From: Rickettsiales bacterium
GTDB lineage: Bacteria; Pseudomonadota; Alphaproteobacteria; Rickettsiales; UBA1997
Assembly: GCA_947441875.1 (NCBI GenBank)
Contig: CANEUR010000025.1
Span: 1 to 10,081, forward strand
DNA: 10,081 nucleotides
Direction of reading: 5' to 3'
The notes beneath the pieces were generated by a model that was given only the letters and a program-made list of their open reading frames with translations, was not told the origin of the DNA and ran no database searches. Below are positions 1 to 7,349 of the stretch, in pieces; the first letter of the stretch is position 1; every line of letters begins with the position of its first letter. The position numbers and the translations under genes are program-made.

Positions 1-968
1 CTATCAATAAAATTACCATTGTAGCTTGTGGCACCTCTTATTATGCTGGCTTAATTGGCAAGCATTTACTTGAAACTTTTGCCAAAATCGAAGTTGAAGT
101 AGATATTGCCTCAGAGTTTCGTTATCGCCAACCGCATTTTAGTAATAATAATCTAGTTATTTTTATTTCGCAATCAGGCGAAACGGCCGATACTTTAGCT
201 TCTCTTAAATATGCTTTGCAGCATAATCAGCCCACAATGGCAGTTGTTAATGTTTTGCATAGCAACATTGCAATGTTGGCAAATTGTGTGCTTAAAACTG
301 TTGCTGGTCCAGAAATTGGGGTTGCCTCTACCAAAGCCTACACTGCTCAAATTGCGGTTTTAGTAATTTTTGCCATTTATTTATCTTGCCAACGAAAAAC
401 TATTTCCAGTCTTCAAAAACAACAATTAATTGCCGAATTAATTGGTTGTGTTGTTAAATCGCAAGATATTTTACAAAATTTAAACTTACAAAGCATCGCT
501 AAAAAGCTCGTTGATTCGCAAAATATCATTTATACAGGTAGATTAATTTCTTATGTCACCGCTCTTGAATCTGCTCTTAAATTTCGCGAACTCACTTACA
601 TAAATGCCTATGGCGTTGCCTGTGGAGAGCTTAAACACGGCACTATAGCTTTAATTGATAATAAAATTTATTCTATTGCTGTGGCTTGTGATAATCCGCA
701 AAATCATATTTTTGAAAAAACCTTGTCTAACTTGCAAGAAATCAAGGCCAGAGATGGTAACATAATTGTGCTTACTAATCATCATAAAAAGCATAGTTTT
801 GATAATCTTGCTTGCGATATTATCGGCATTCCTGCTATCGAAGGCTTTATTCAAGAAGCCATTCTGCCAATTATTCCAATGCAAATGCTTGCCTATGAGG
901 TTGCTTTGTTAAAAGGCAACGATATCGATCAGCCTCGAAACTTAGCAAAATCAGTTACGGTTGAGTAA
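1..968 (+). CDS. glmS: Glucosamine-6-phosphate synthase, isomerase half (5' truncated by window edge)
   Basis: GlmS makes glucosamine-6-phosphate from fructose-6-phosphate and glutamine in the cytoplasm, the entry to UDP-GlcNAc for peptidoglycan and LPS. The frame is open from base 3 and gives 321 residues, roughly E. coli residue 292 to the end; the N-terminal glutaminase domain lies outside the window. Both SIS domains are present. The first has VACGTSYYAG, SEFRYR, SQSGETADT and EIGVASTKAY; the second has ALESALKFRELTYI and GELKHG. The C-terminus DQPRNLAKSVTVE is the family hallmark. Equivalents of E. coli Lys485 (579-581), Glu488 (588-590), His504 (636-638) and Lys603 (948-950) are kept. 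The usually invariant HAEAYAAGELKHGP block is altered to NAYGVACGELKHGT, which is odd. The gene converges on spoT across a 57-nt gap in which I see no convincing terminator. Any ATG or TTG inside the window is internal and not a start. Confidence 0.97.
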   Translation, partial: INKITIVACGTSYYAGLIGKHLLETFAKIEVEVDIASEFRYRQPHFSNNNLVIFISQSGETADTLASLKYALQHNQPTMAVVNVLHSNIAMLANCVLKTVAGPEIGVASTKAYTAQIAVLVIFAIYLSCQRKTISSLQKQQLIAELIGCVVKSQDILQNLNLQSIAKKLVDSQNIIYTGRLISYVTALESALKFRELTYINAYGVACGELKHGTIALIDNKIYSIAVACDNPQNHIFEKTLSNLQEIKARDGNIIVLTNHHKKHSFDNLACDIIGIPAIEGFIQEAILPIIPMQMLAYEVALLKGNDIDQPRNLAKSVTVE

Positions 969-1025
969 AAATTTTTCTTCTTTTTAAACAATTAAAACAA
1001 ATTATACCAATTCCCATAATAAATT

Positions 1026-3161
1026 TTATCGAGTTATCGAAATAACTTTGCTCGACATTTGTAGGGCAGAAATGATTTCTTCGAGCTGTTTAAGGCTACT
1101 TACTACTAAATTTAATAAAATTTCAAGAGTTTCGTGTTGACGGTTGAGAGTTTTAATACTAGTGATATTGACTTTTTTTTTGGCAACAATGCTGGTAATA
1201 TCGGCTAATCCGCCGTTTTTTGCATCGACTAATAAATAAATTTGAGCAGTGTAAGATTGTAAATCGTTTGTTTGATTTTTCCAGTTAATATCAAGAACTC
1301 GTTGTTGAGTGAGTGCTAAATTTTTTAATTGCAAACAAGACTGCCGATGAATAGTGACTCCAACCCCAGTATTGATAATGCCAATGATAGGGTCGCCAAA
1401 AATTGGATTACAGCATCCTGCATATTTGATGGCCATTCCTTCAACCAAGCCTTCGATAGGCATTTTGTTTTGTTGGGCTGGTTTGATGATTTTTTCTTTT
1501 TTTACTGGCTCTGTTAATTGCGGATAAATAATTTTAAAAACTTCTTGGCGAGTAATACCGCCTTCTGCAACTTTAAAATAAAGATCGGCAAGATTTTTTT
1601 TGCCAAAATAATGCAAAGCTTTTTCAAGATCTTTTTCGAGCAACTCGCGTTCTTTACTGATAAAAAACTTATGCAAAATGGCTTTTCCTAAAGAAACATA
1701 TTCGCTAAATTTTTCGTTTTTCATAAAGTGCCGAATTGCCGAACGAGCCTTAGAAGTAAAAACAAATTGAAGCCAATTTGGTGAAGGTTTGGCATTTTTG
1801 GAGGTAATTATTTCAATTTGGTCGCCGTTTTCAAGTTTTTGGCGAAGTGGGGCAATATTTCCATTAACCTTGCCAGAAATACAAGCATTACCAACCTCGG
1901 AATGCACAGCATAAGCAAAATCAATGATAGTAGAACCAAAAGGTAAATTAAAAATATCGCCATTTGGTGTGAAACAAAAAACTTCGTCTTTATGCATAGC
2001 GAGTTTATTGTTTTTTAAAACTTCGCTGGCGGTTTCGGAAGTTTCAAAAAGATGAATTAATTCACGTATCCAGCGGTATTGATTGCTTTCTTGTTGTAAA
2101 TTGGTAGCAGAAAAATTGTTTTTATCGCACTGTTTATAGTGCCAATGAGCTGCCAAGCCAATTTCAGATATTTCATGCATTTTTTGGCTACGAATTTGAA
2201 TTTCAATTTTTTTGTTAAATGGCCCTAAAATCACTAAATGCAAAGATTGATAGCCGTTTTCTTTGGGAGTGCTGATGTAATCTTTGAAAGTGCCTGGAAT
2301 CATATTAAAATTTGAATTGACAATTCCTAAAGCCTTATAGCATTCGGCGACATTTTCAACCAAAATGCGAAAAGCCATAATATCGTGCAAACTATAAAAA
2401 CCAATGTTTTTTTGTTGCATTTTCTGCCAAATAGAATAAGGTTTTTTTTCTCGACCAGAGATATGGCAAATGACTTTTTCGTTGGTAAATAAACTTTGTA
2501 ATTCTGAAAGTATTTTATCGATTAAATCTTGATTTTTTTGCCTAATATCTTGTAATTTGTCATTTATTTGCTGATATTCTTGCTTATGAATAATGGCAAA
2601 AGCTAATTCTTGGAGCTCATCTTTAATATTATTTAAGCCAATTCTGCCAGCAAGTGGAGCATATATTTCGAGACTTTCTTTGGCTTTTTTGACCCTTTTT
2701 TCGGCAGAAGGCACAAAATGTAGTGTGCGCATATTATGCAAGCGATCGGCAAGCTTAATAAGTAGCACACGAATATCTTGCGACATTGCCATAGTAAGTT
2801 TGCGAAAATTTTCGGCCAATCTTTCGTTGGCAGGAAAAACCTCAATTTTACCTAGCTTGGTGATGCCATCAACTAAGCTAGTAATTTCGTTACCAAATTG
2901 CTCTTTGATTTCATGCAGGCTTACTTCTGTATCTTCAACCACATCGTGCAGAAGAGCGGTGACAATTGATTGATCGTCGAGTTTAAGTGAAATGACAATT
3001 TCGGCAACCGCCACAGGATGGGCAAAATAAGGATCGCCAGAGTGTCTTTTTTGATTGCCATGAGAATTTTTGGCTAAAACATAGGCTTTTTGAATTAAAG
3101 TAAAATCGCTGTTTGGGTTGTAAGTTTTGATTTTGTTGAATAATTCTAAAAAAGATAGCAT
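1026..3161 (-). CDS. spoT: Bifunctional (p)ppGpp synthetase/hydrolase, RelA/SpoT homologue
   Basis: This cytoplasmic enzyme makes and degrades the alarmone (p)ppGpp. It is full length (711 residues) with all long-RSH domains. The HD hydrolase domain (about 20-180) keeps R39, H48, H72-D73, E76-D77, D139 and N143, a constant 5-residue shift from the Streptococcus Rel numbering as I recall it. The synthetase (about 230-345) keeps R237, K239, K247, D260, Y304 and E320. A TGS domain follows (about 391-455, from DEVFCFTPNGD), then a helical region, a zinc-finger-like CC domain (C583-C584, H605, C609) and a C-terminal ACT domain (about 640-711). Both activities therefore look intact. The charge-switch motif usually read as RFKD is TFKD here (T291); the lysine still matches bifunctional enzymes rather than RelA-type EXDD. 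The ATG at 3161 lies 5 nt after the lptM stop with no clear Shine-Dalgarno, so coupling to the upstream genes is likely. Last gene of the pntB-argH-lptM operon. Confidence 0.95.
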   Translation of the reverse strand: MLSFLELFNKIKTYNPNSDFTLIQKAYVLAKNSHGNQKRHSGDPYFAHPVAVAEIVISLKLDDQSIVTALLHDVVEDTEVSLHEIKEQFGNEITSLVDGITKLGKIEVFPANERLAENFRKLTMAMSQDIRVLLIKLADRLHNMRTLHFVPSAEKRVKKAKESLEIYAPLAGRIGLNNIKDELQELAFAIIHKQEYQQINDKLQDIRQKNQDLIDKILSELQSLFTNEKVICHISGREKKPYSIWQKMQQKNIGFYSLHDIMAFRILVENVAECYKALGIVNSNFNMIPGTFKDYISTPKENGYQSLHLVILGPFNKKIEIQIRSQKMHEISEIGLAAHWHYKQCDKNNFSATNLQQESNQYRWIRELIHLFETSETASEVLKNNKLAMHKDEVFCFTPNGDIFNLPFGSTIIDFAYAVHSEVGNACISGKVNGNIAPLRQKLENGDQIEIITSKNAKPSPNWLQFVFTSKARSAIRHFMKNEKFSEYVSLGKAILHKFFISKERELLEKDLEKALHYFGKKNLADLYFKVAEGGITRQEVFKIIYPQLTEPVKKEKIIKPAQQNKMPIEGLVEGMAIKYAGCCNPIFGDPIIGIINTGVGVTIHRQSCLQLKNLALTQQRVLDINWKNQTNDLQSYTAQIYLLVDAKNGGLADITSIVAKKKVNITSIKTLNRQHETLEILLNLVVSSLKQLEEIISALQMSSKVISITR

Positions 3162-3166
3162 ATAAT

Positions 3167-3289
3167 TTATTCGAAATAATTATCAAAACTTGGTCTTTTA
3201 TAGTTTGGCGGTGGTTGCAATGGTGATTTTCGACCACAACTGTTTAATATTAGTAAGATCAACAAGCTTTTTAGCAATATTTGTTTCAT
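3167..3289 (-). CDS. lptM: Small outer-membrane lipoprotein, LptM (YifL)-like
   Basis: This 40-codon gene occupies the gap between argH and spoT. It reads as a lipoprotein precursor: MKQ, a hydrophobic stretch of Leu/Ile (residues 4-15), a lipobox LNSC with the lipidated Cys18, then CGRKSPLQPPP and a short polar tail ending in NYFE. Cysteine followed by G-[RQK]-K-x-P-L and prolines is the signature of the LptM/YifL family. In E. coli, LptM binds the LptDE translocon and helps LptD mature at the outer membrane. The ATG overlaps the argH stop codon as ATGA, and the TAA lies 5 nt before the spoT start. In many Alphaproteobacteria a small lipoprotein of this kind sits directly after argH, usually followed by lysA, which supports the call. 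Odd points are Asn at lipobox position -2 and Ser where the family usually has Gly. Function is inferred from motif and position only. Confidence 0.8.
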   Translation of the reverse strand: MKQILLKSLLILLILNSCGRKSPLQPPPNYKRPSFDNYFE

Positions 3290-4680
3290 AGCATTTGTTG
3301 TAAATATTGATTTGCCAACTTTATTTGTTGTTGCACGCTATCAATAGAGGTTCCGCCGTAACTAGTTTTAGAATTAACTGAATTTTCAACTTGTAGACAA
3401 ATAAAAATATTTTGATTGATTTCAGGGCAGATTTTTTGCATCTGCTCTAAATTTAACATATGCAGAGGCAAATTTAGTTGTTCGGCCATTTTAACAATTG
3501 CCCCTGTAATGTGATGGCTTTTTCGAAAAGGAATTTGTAAATTTTTGACTAACCAATCGGCTAAATCGGTAGCGCAAGAGTAATCGGCAGAAGCCATATC
3601 AAGCATATTTTGTTTATGTACTTCAATATCATAAAGCATGGCCGACATAGTTTTGATAATGAGTTTGGTTTGGTAGGTGGCATCAAAAACTGGCTCTTTA
3701 TCTTCTTGCATATCTTTAGAATAAGTTAGGGGTAGGGCTTTTAAAGTGGTTAACAAAGAAAATAAAGCCGAGGTGATTCGACCATTTTTGCCACGAATTA
3801 ATTCGGCCGAATCGGGATTTTTCTTTTGAGGCATAATTGAACTACCAGAGGTGAATTTATCGGATAGACTGATAAATTTAAAGCCCTTACTCATCCAGAT
3901 AACAATTTCTTCGGCAAATCTAGAAAGATGATTGGCAATAAGACTTAGGCAAAATAAAAATTCGCAAGCAAAATCACGATCAGAAACGCTATCCATTGAG
4001 TTATTGGTAGGAGAATCAAAACCAAGTTGGTTTGCCACAAAATGCCTATCAATGGCAAACGAAGTGCCAGCCAAAGCACAAGAGCCAAGTGGGCATTGAT
4101 TAAGCCTATTTCGTAAATCGCAAAGCCGAGAAATATCGCGTTTAAACATTTCGAAATAAGCCAAGAGGTGATGCGAGAAAAGCACTGGTTGAGCCAGTTG
4201 TAGATGGGTAAAGCCAGGCATAATTACCTCTAAATTTTGAGTTGCTTGTTGCAATAAATTTTGCTGCAAAACCACAAGTAATTGTTTGATTTCATCTAGG
4301 TTGTCGCGTACGAAAAGCCGAAAATCAAGAGCTACTTGATCGTTGCGAGATCTTGCAGTGTGAAGCTTGCCTGCGGTTTCGCCAATAATTTGAGCTAACC
4401 TGTTTTCGATGTTCATATGAATATCTTCAAGAGCAATTTGAAACTCAAATTTATTTTCAAATATTTCTTGCTTAATTTTTAATAAACCAGTAATAATTTT
4501 TTCAGACTCTTCTTGAGTGATGATGTTAGTTTTTGCTAACATTTGGCAATGAGCGATTGATCCTGCAATATCTTGTTGATATAAAATTTTATCAAAGCTA
4601 ATGGATTGATTTATTTCTTGCATTAAGCTATCTGGAGCTTGGCTGAATCTACCCCCCCACATTTGATTAGCAGTAGTCAT
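3286..4680 (-). CDS. argH: Argininosuccinate lyase
   Basis: ArgH splits argininosuccinate into arginine and fumarate, the last step of arginine synthesis, as a cytoplasmic homotetramer of the fumarase/aspartase superfamily. At 464 residues it has the usual length. It opens with the typical MWGGRF. Conserved blocks follow in order: TARSRNDQV (108-116), PGFTHLQLAQP with the catalytic-site T158-H159, DSVSDRDF (230-237), and the superfamily signature GSSIMPQKKNP (279-289) with the catalytic serine at 281. One deviation is LGSCALAGT, with Cys201 where the family usually has Gly. The start codon overlaps the pntB stop (ATGA) and the stop overlaps the lptM start (ATGA); neither junction shows a Shine-Dalgarno, so translation probably depends on coupling. 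Codons 8-10 contain a run of seven G (complement of 4652-4658), unusual in such AT-rich DNA. No other arginine gene is in the window. Confidence 0.97.
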   Translation of the reverse strand: MTTANQMWGGRFSQAPDSLMQEINQSISFDKILYQQDIAGSIAHCQMLAKTNIITQEESEKIITGLLKIKQEIFENKFEFQIALEDIHMNIENRLAQIIGETAGKLHTARSRNDQVALDFRLFVRDNLDEIKQLLVVLQQNLLQQATQNLEVIMPGFTHLQLAQPVLFSHHLLAYFEMFKRDISRLCDLRNRLNQCPLGSCALAGTSFAIDRHFVANQLGFDSPTNNSMDSVSDRDFACEFLFCLSLIANHLSRFAEEIVIWMSKGFKFISLSDKFTSGSSIMPQKKNPDSAELIRGKNGRITSALFSLLTTLKALPLTYSKDMQEDKEPVFDATYQTKLIIKTMSAMLYDIEVHKQNMLDMASADYSCATDLADWLVKNLQIPFRKSHHITGAIVKMAEQLNLPLHMLNLEQMQKICPEINQNIFICLQVENSVNSKTSYGGTSIDSVQQQIKLANQYLQQML

Positions 4681-6092
4681 AATTTAAGATTTTTAGCAAT
4701 TTCTTCGGCGATTTTTCGGGCATCACCTAACACCATAAAAGTATTTGCTTCAAAAAATAACTCGTTATCAACTCCGGCATAACCAGAAGAAAGAGATCTT
4801 TTAATAAAAAACACTGTTTTAGCTTGGTTAACTTCTAAAATTGGCATACCGTAAATTGGGCTTTGTTTATCGTATTTGGCTGCTGGATTTGTGACATCGT
4901 TAGCGCCAATAACTAAAACAACATCGGTAGTTTTAAAATGGGAGTTAATTTCTTCTAGTTCGAATACTTTTTCATAATCAATATTGGCTTCGGCTAGTAA
5001 TACATTCATATGGCCTGGCATTCTTCCTGCAACAGGATGTATGGCAAATTTCACATCAACACCAGCATCGATAAGCAAATGAGTAATTTCGGCAACCGCA
5101 TGTTGTGCGGTGGCAACCGCCATGCCATAGCCAGGCACTATAATTAAAGAAGAGCTATTTTTCATAATGAAGGCAACATCTTCGGGGCTAGCATAATTGA
5201 TGACTTTGGTTGCGTGTGTTGTATTGTTGCTAGTGGTTTGATTTTGATTAGTGAAGGCAAAAATCACCTTAAAAATTGAGCGATTCATTGCTTTACACAT
5301 AATATAACTTAAAATAGCACCACTTGCCCCAACTAATGCACCAGTAATAACCAAAACTGGATTGTTCAGAGTAAAGCCAATGCCACTAGTAGCAAAACCA
5401 GAGTAAGAATTTAACATAGAAACCACCACAGGCATATCGGCGCCACCAATTGGAGCAATCAAGCCAATGCCAAAAAAGATAGAAGCGAAAACAATAAACA
5501 AAAAGGCTATTTTAGAATAACCAAATAACAAAAAGGTAAAAATTGCCAAAATACAAAGCAAATAAAAACAATAAAGAGTGCCTTTATGCTTTTTATTCTG
5601 AAAAATAATAATGTTTTTAGTAAGATTGCCATTTAACTTTAAAAAAGCTATAATAGAGCCACTAAAAGTAATGCCACCAATAATTACACCAAGCAACATT
5701 TCAATTTTACTACCTATTTTAAGATTAATATTTTCGGAAGCCAAAACATTAATATCAAACTCAACAGGCAAATAAAGAGCAGAAACAGCAATTAAAACCG
5801 CAGCTAAACCAACTAATGAATGAAAACCAGCTACCAATTGAGGCATGGAAGTCATTTTGACTTTTTTTGCCACCATATAGCCAATGCCTCCACCTATTGC
5901 TATTGCTAAGGTAATTAAAATTCTGTTGTGCTGAATGCTTGGCAAAAACAAACTATTAATAATGGCAATAATCATAGCTGATATGCCAAAAATATTGCCA
6001 ATTCTAGCAGTTTTTTGCGAAGATAGACCGTAAAGCGATAAAATAAATAAGCTAGAAGCTATAATATAAAAAAAAACAGAAATAGAAGGCAT
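4677..6092 (-). CDS. pntB: NAD(P) transhydrogenase subunit beta
   Basis: PntB is the inner-membrane and NADP(H)-binding subunit of the proton-translocating transhydrogenase, which uses the proton gradient to make NADPH from NADH. The 471 residues are close to the usual length (462 in E. coli). Roughly the first 265 residues form about nine hydrophobic segments. These carry GFHSLVGLAAV, with His91 at the same position as the proton-path His91 of E. coli, and GGADMPVVVSMLNSYSG. After a polar linker (about 281-297), domain III has the NADP-binding fold: VPGYGMAVATAQHAV (319-333), HPVAGRMPGHMNVLLAEA, GANDVTNPAA (396-405) and KRSLSSGYAGVDN (431-443). ATG at 6092 is the first gene of the leftward operon. 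pntA normally precedes pntB but is absent here: the upstream DNA is a divergent promoter region. pntA must lie elsewhere if the enzyme works. Confidence 0.96.
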   Translation of the reverse strand: MPSISVFFYIIASSLFILSLYGLSSQKTARIGNIFGISAMIIAIINSLFLPSIQHNRILITLAIAIGGGIGYMVAKKVKMTSMPQLVAGFHSLVGLAAVLIAVSALYLPVEFDINVLASENINLKIGSKIEMLLGVIIGGITFSGSIIAFLKLNGNLTKNIIIFQNKKHKGTLYCFYLLCILAIFTFLLFGYSKIAFLFIVFASIFFGIGLIAPIGGADMPVVVSMLNSYSGFATSGIGFTLNNPVLVITGALVGASGAILSYIMCKAMNRSIFKVIFAFTNQNQTTSNNTTHATKVINYASPEDVAFIMKNSSSLIIVPGYGMAVATAQHAVAEITHLLIDAGVDVKFAIHPVAGRMPGHMNVLLAEANIDYEKVFELEEINSHFKTTDVVLVIGANDVTNPAAKYDKQSPIYGMPILEVNQAKTVFFIKRSLSSGYAGVDNELFFEANTFMVLGDARKIAEEIAKNLKL

Positions 6093-6138
6093 ATTATTGA
6101 AATTTATTTGTAATGGATGTTGTATCTAAATTTGCATT

Positions 6139-6144
6139 TGTCAA
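6139..6144 (-). promoter_or_regulatory. Candidate -35 element upstream of pntB operon
   Basis: On the minus strand a perfect TTGACA (within ACTTGACA) lies 47 nt before the pntB ATG, in the only non-coding space upstream of the operon. No good -10 box sits at 16-18 nt. TACAAC at 14 nt is the nearest plausible match, so the element is suggestive only. Confidence 0.35.
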
Positions 6145-6184
6145 GTTAAGAGTTTAAAATTTTTTTTTATAAAATCAATAACTA

Positions 6185-6212
6185 TTGACTTTTTATTTTT
6201 AGAAATTAGAAT
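6185..6212 (+). promoter_or_regulatory. Candidate sigma-70-type promoter for pstS-like gene
   Basis: TTGACT (6185-6190) and TAGAAT (6207-6212) are separated by 16 nt. This predicts a start near 6219 and a 5' leader of about 48 nt before the ATG at 6267. The gene lacks a visible Shine-Dalgarno (the bases before ATG are CTGTTTAC). I looked for a Pho-box-like direct repeat (CTGTCAT type) and did not see one. Confidence 0.45.
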
Positions 6213-6266
6213 TTTGGTAATTTGTTATTTTCTTAAGCATGTTTTTTATAAAAATTTACTGTTTAC

Positions 6267-7349
6267 ATGTTTATGAAATTTTTGCTCTACATAATATTTG
6301 CTTTTTTTAGTTTTAATGCAAGTTTTTGTTTGGCAAATACCAAGCAAAATACTAGCTTAAACATTAAAAAAAATAGTTATTTTCAAACCACTAAACGAGA
6401 TCGTTTGCAAATTAGTGGCTCATCTACGGTGTACCCTTTTGTTGCCACAGTTGCCGAAACTTTTGGTCGTGAAACTGGCTTTAAAACCCCTGTCGTTGAA
6501 GCTGTTGGCACTGGTGGTGGTTTTAAAGTTTTTTGCGAAGGAGTTGGTTATAACTTCCCAGATTTTACTAATGCCTCAAGAATTATTTTGCCATCTGAAG
6601 TAGAAAAATGCCAGAAAAATAATATTAATTTTATTGAAATTAAACTTGGATACGATGGTATTGTTGTTGCCAACACTATAAAATCTCAAGCATTTTCACT
6701 TTCAAAACACGATTTATTTTTAGCTTTAGCAAGTTATGTTCCAAGTGATGATGGTTCAAAATTAATTGTTAACCCTTATAAAACTTGGCAACAGATTAAT
6801 AAAAATCTTGCCAACTTACCAATTATTGTTTATGGTCCACCTGCTAGTTCTGGCACGCGCGATTCTTTTGTAGAGCTGGTTTTAGAAGATGTTTGTCTGC
6901 AAGATAATTTATTCATCAAAACCTATCCAGACATTAAAATGCGTAAAAAAAAATGTTCCCAAATAAGGCTTGATGGAGCATTTATTGAAGCAGGCGAAAA
7001 TGATAATTTAATTGTGCAGAAATTACTCAATAACCAAAATGCTTTTGGTATTTTTGGTTTTAGTTTTTTAGAAGAAAATAAACATTTATTGCAACCTGTA
7101 AAAATCAACAACATAACCCCAAGTTTTGCAAATATCACTAATAAACTTTATTCTATATCTAGACCTTTGTTTATTTATGCCAAATTAAATCAAATAAATT
7201 CTATGGGAATTGCCGAATTTATCACAGAAATCGTTAGTGCACATACCATTGGTCCCGATGGTTATTTGTTGCAAAAAGGTCTTGTTTCTCTTTCTTACAA
7301 CGAACTTGTGGAGGAGAGAAGCAAGATAGCTAAAATATTAGGTAACTAA
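6267..7349 (+). CDS. pstS: Phosphate ABC-transporter substrate-binding protein, PstS family
   Basis: Predicted periplasmic phosphate-binding protein of 360 residues that would deliver phosphate to PstCAB. It starts with a signal peptide: MFMK, a hydrophobic core of residues 5-22, and likely cleavage after CLA at 23. The mature part has PstS-family ligand motifs: ISGSSTVYPFV (49-59), AVGTGGGF (79-86), NASR (102-105), GYDG (128-131) and GPPASSGTRDSF (190-201), where Ser/Gly/Thr/Arg ligate the oxyanion. Four further cysteines lie in the mature chain. A second ATG two codons later (6273) could equally be the start; the signal peptide works with either. It is transcribed divergently from pntB and followed by a 15-bp hairpin across its stop codon. 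No pstC, pstA, pstB or phoU is adjacent. The family is confident; that phosphate is the ligand is inferred from the motifs. Confidence 0.85.
   Translation: MFMKFLLYIIFAFFSFNASFCLANTKQNTSLNIKKNSYFQTTKRDRLQISGSSTVYPFVATVAETFGRETGFKTPVVEAVGTGGGFKVFCEGVGYNFPDFTNASRIILPSEVEKCQKNNINFIEIKLGYDGIVVANTIKSQAFSLSKHDLFLALASYVPSDDGSKLIVNPYKTWQQINKNLANLPIIVYGPPASSGTRDSFVELVLEDVCLQDNLFIKTYPDIKMRKKKCSQIRLDGAFIEAGENDNLIVQKLLNNQNAFGIFGFSFLEENKHLLQPVKINNITPSFANITNKLYSISRPLFIYAKLNQINSMGIAEFITEIVSAHTIGPDGYLLQKGLVSLSYNELVEERSKIAKILGN

Noticed and set aside
969..1025. Possible terminator between convergent glmS and spoT
   Set aside because: There are short A and T runs but no stem with any G/C; I could not fold a credible hairpin.
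2593..2973. A rightward 126-codon frame opposite spoT
   Set aside because: It is antisense to the conserved HD domain of SpoT and is an ordinary opposite-strand shadow.
2983..3237. A leftward 84-codon frame overlapping the lptM-spoT junction
   Set aside because: It overlaps both lptM and the 5' end of spoT in another frame, has no recognisable motif, and the two overlapped genes have strong family signatures.
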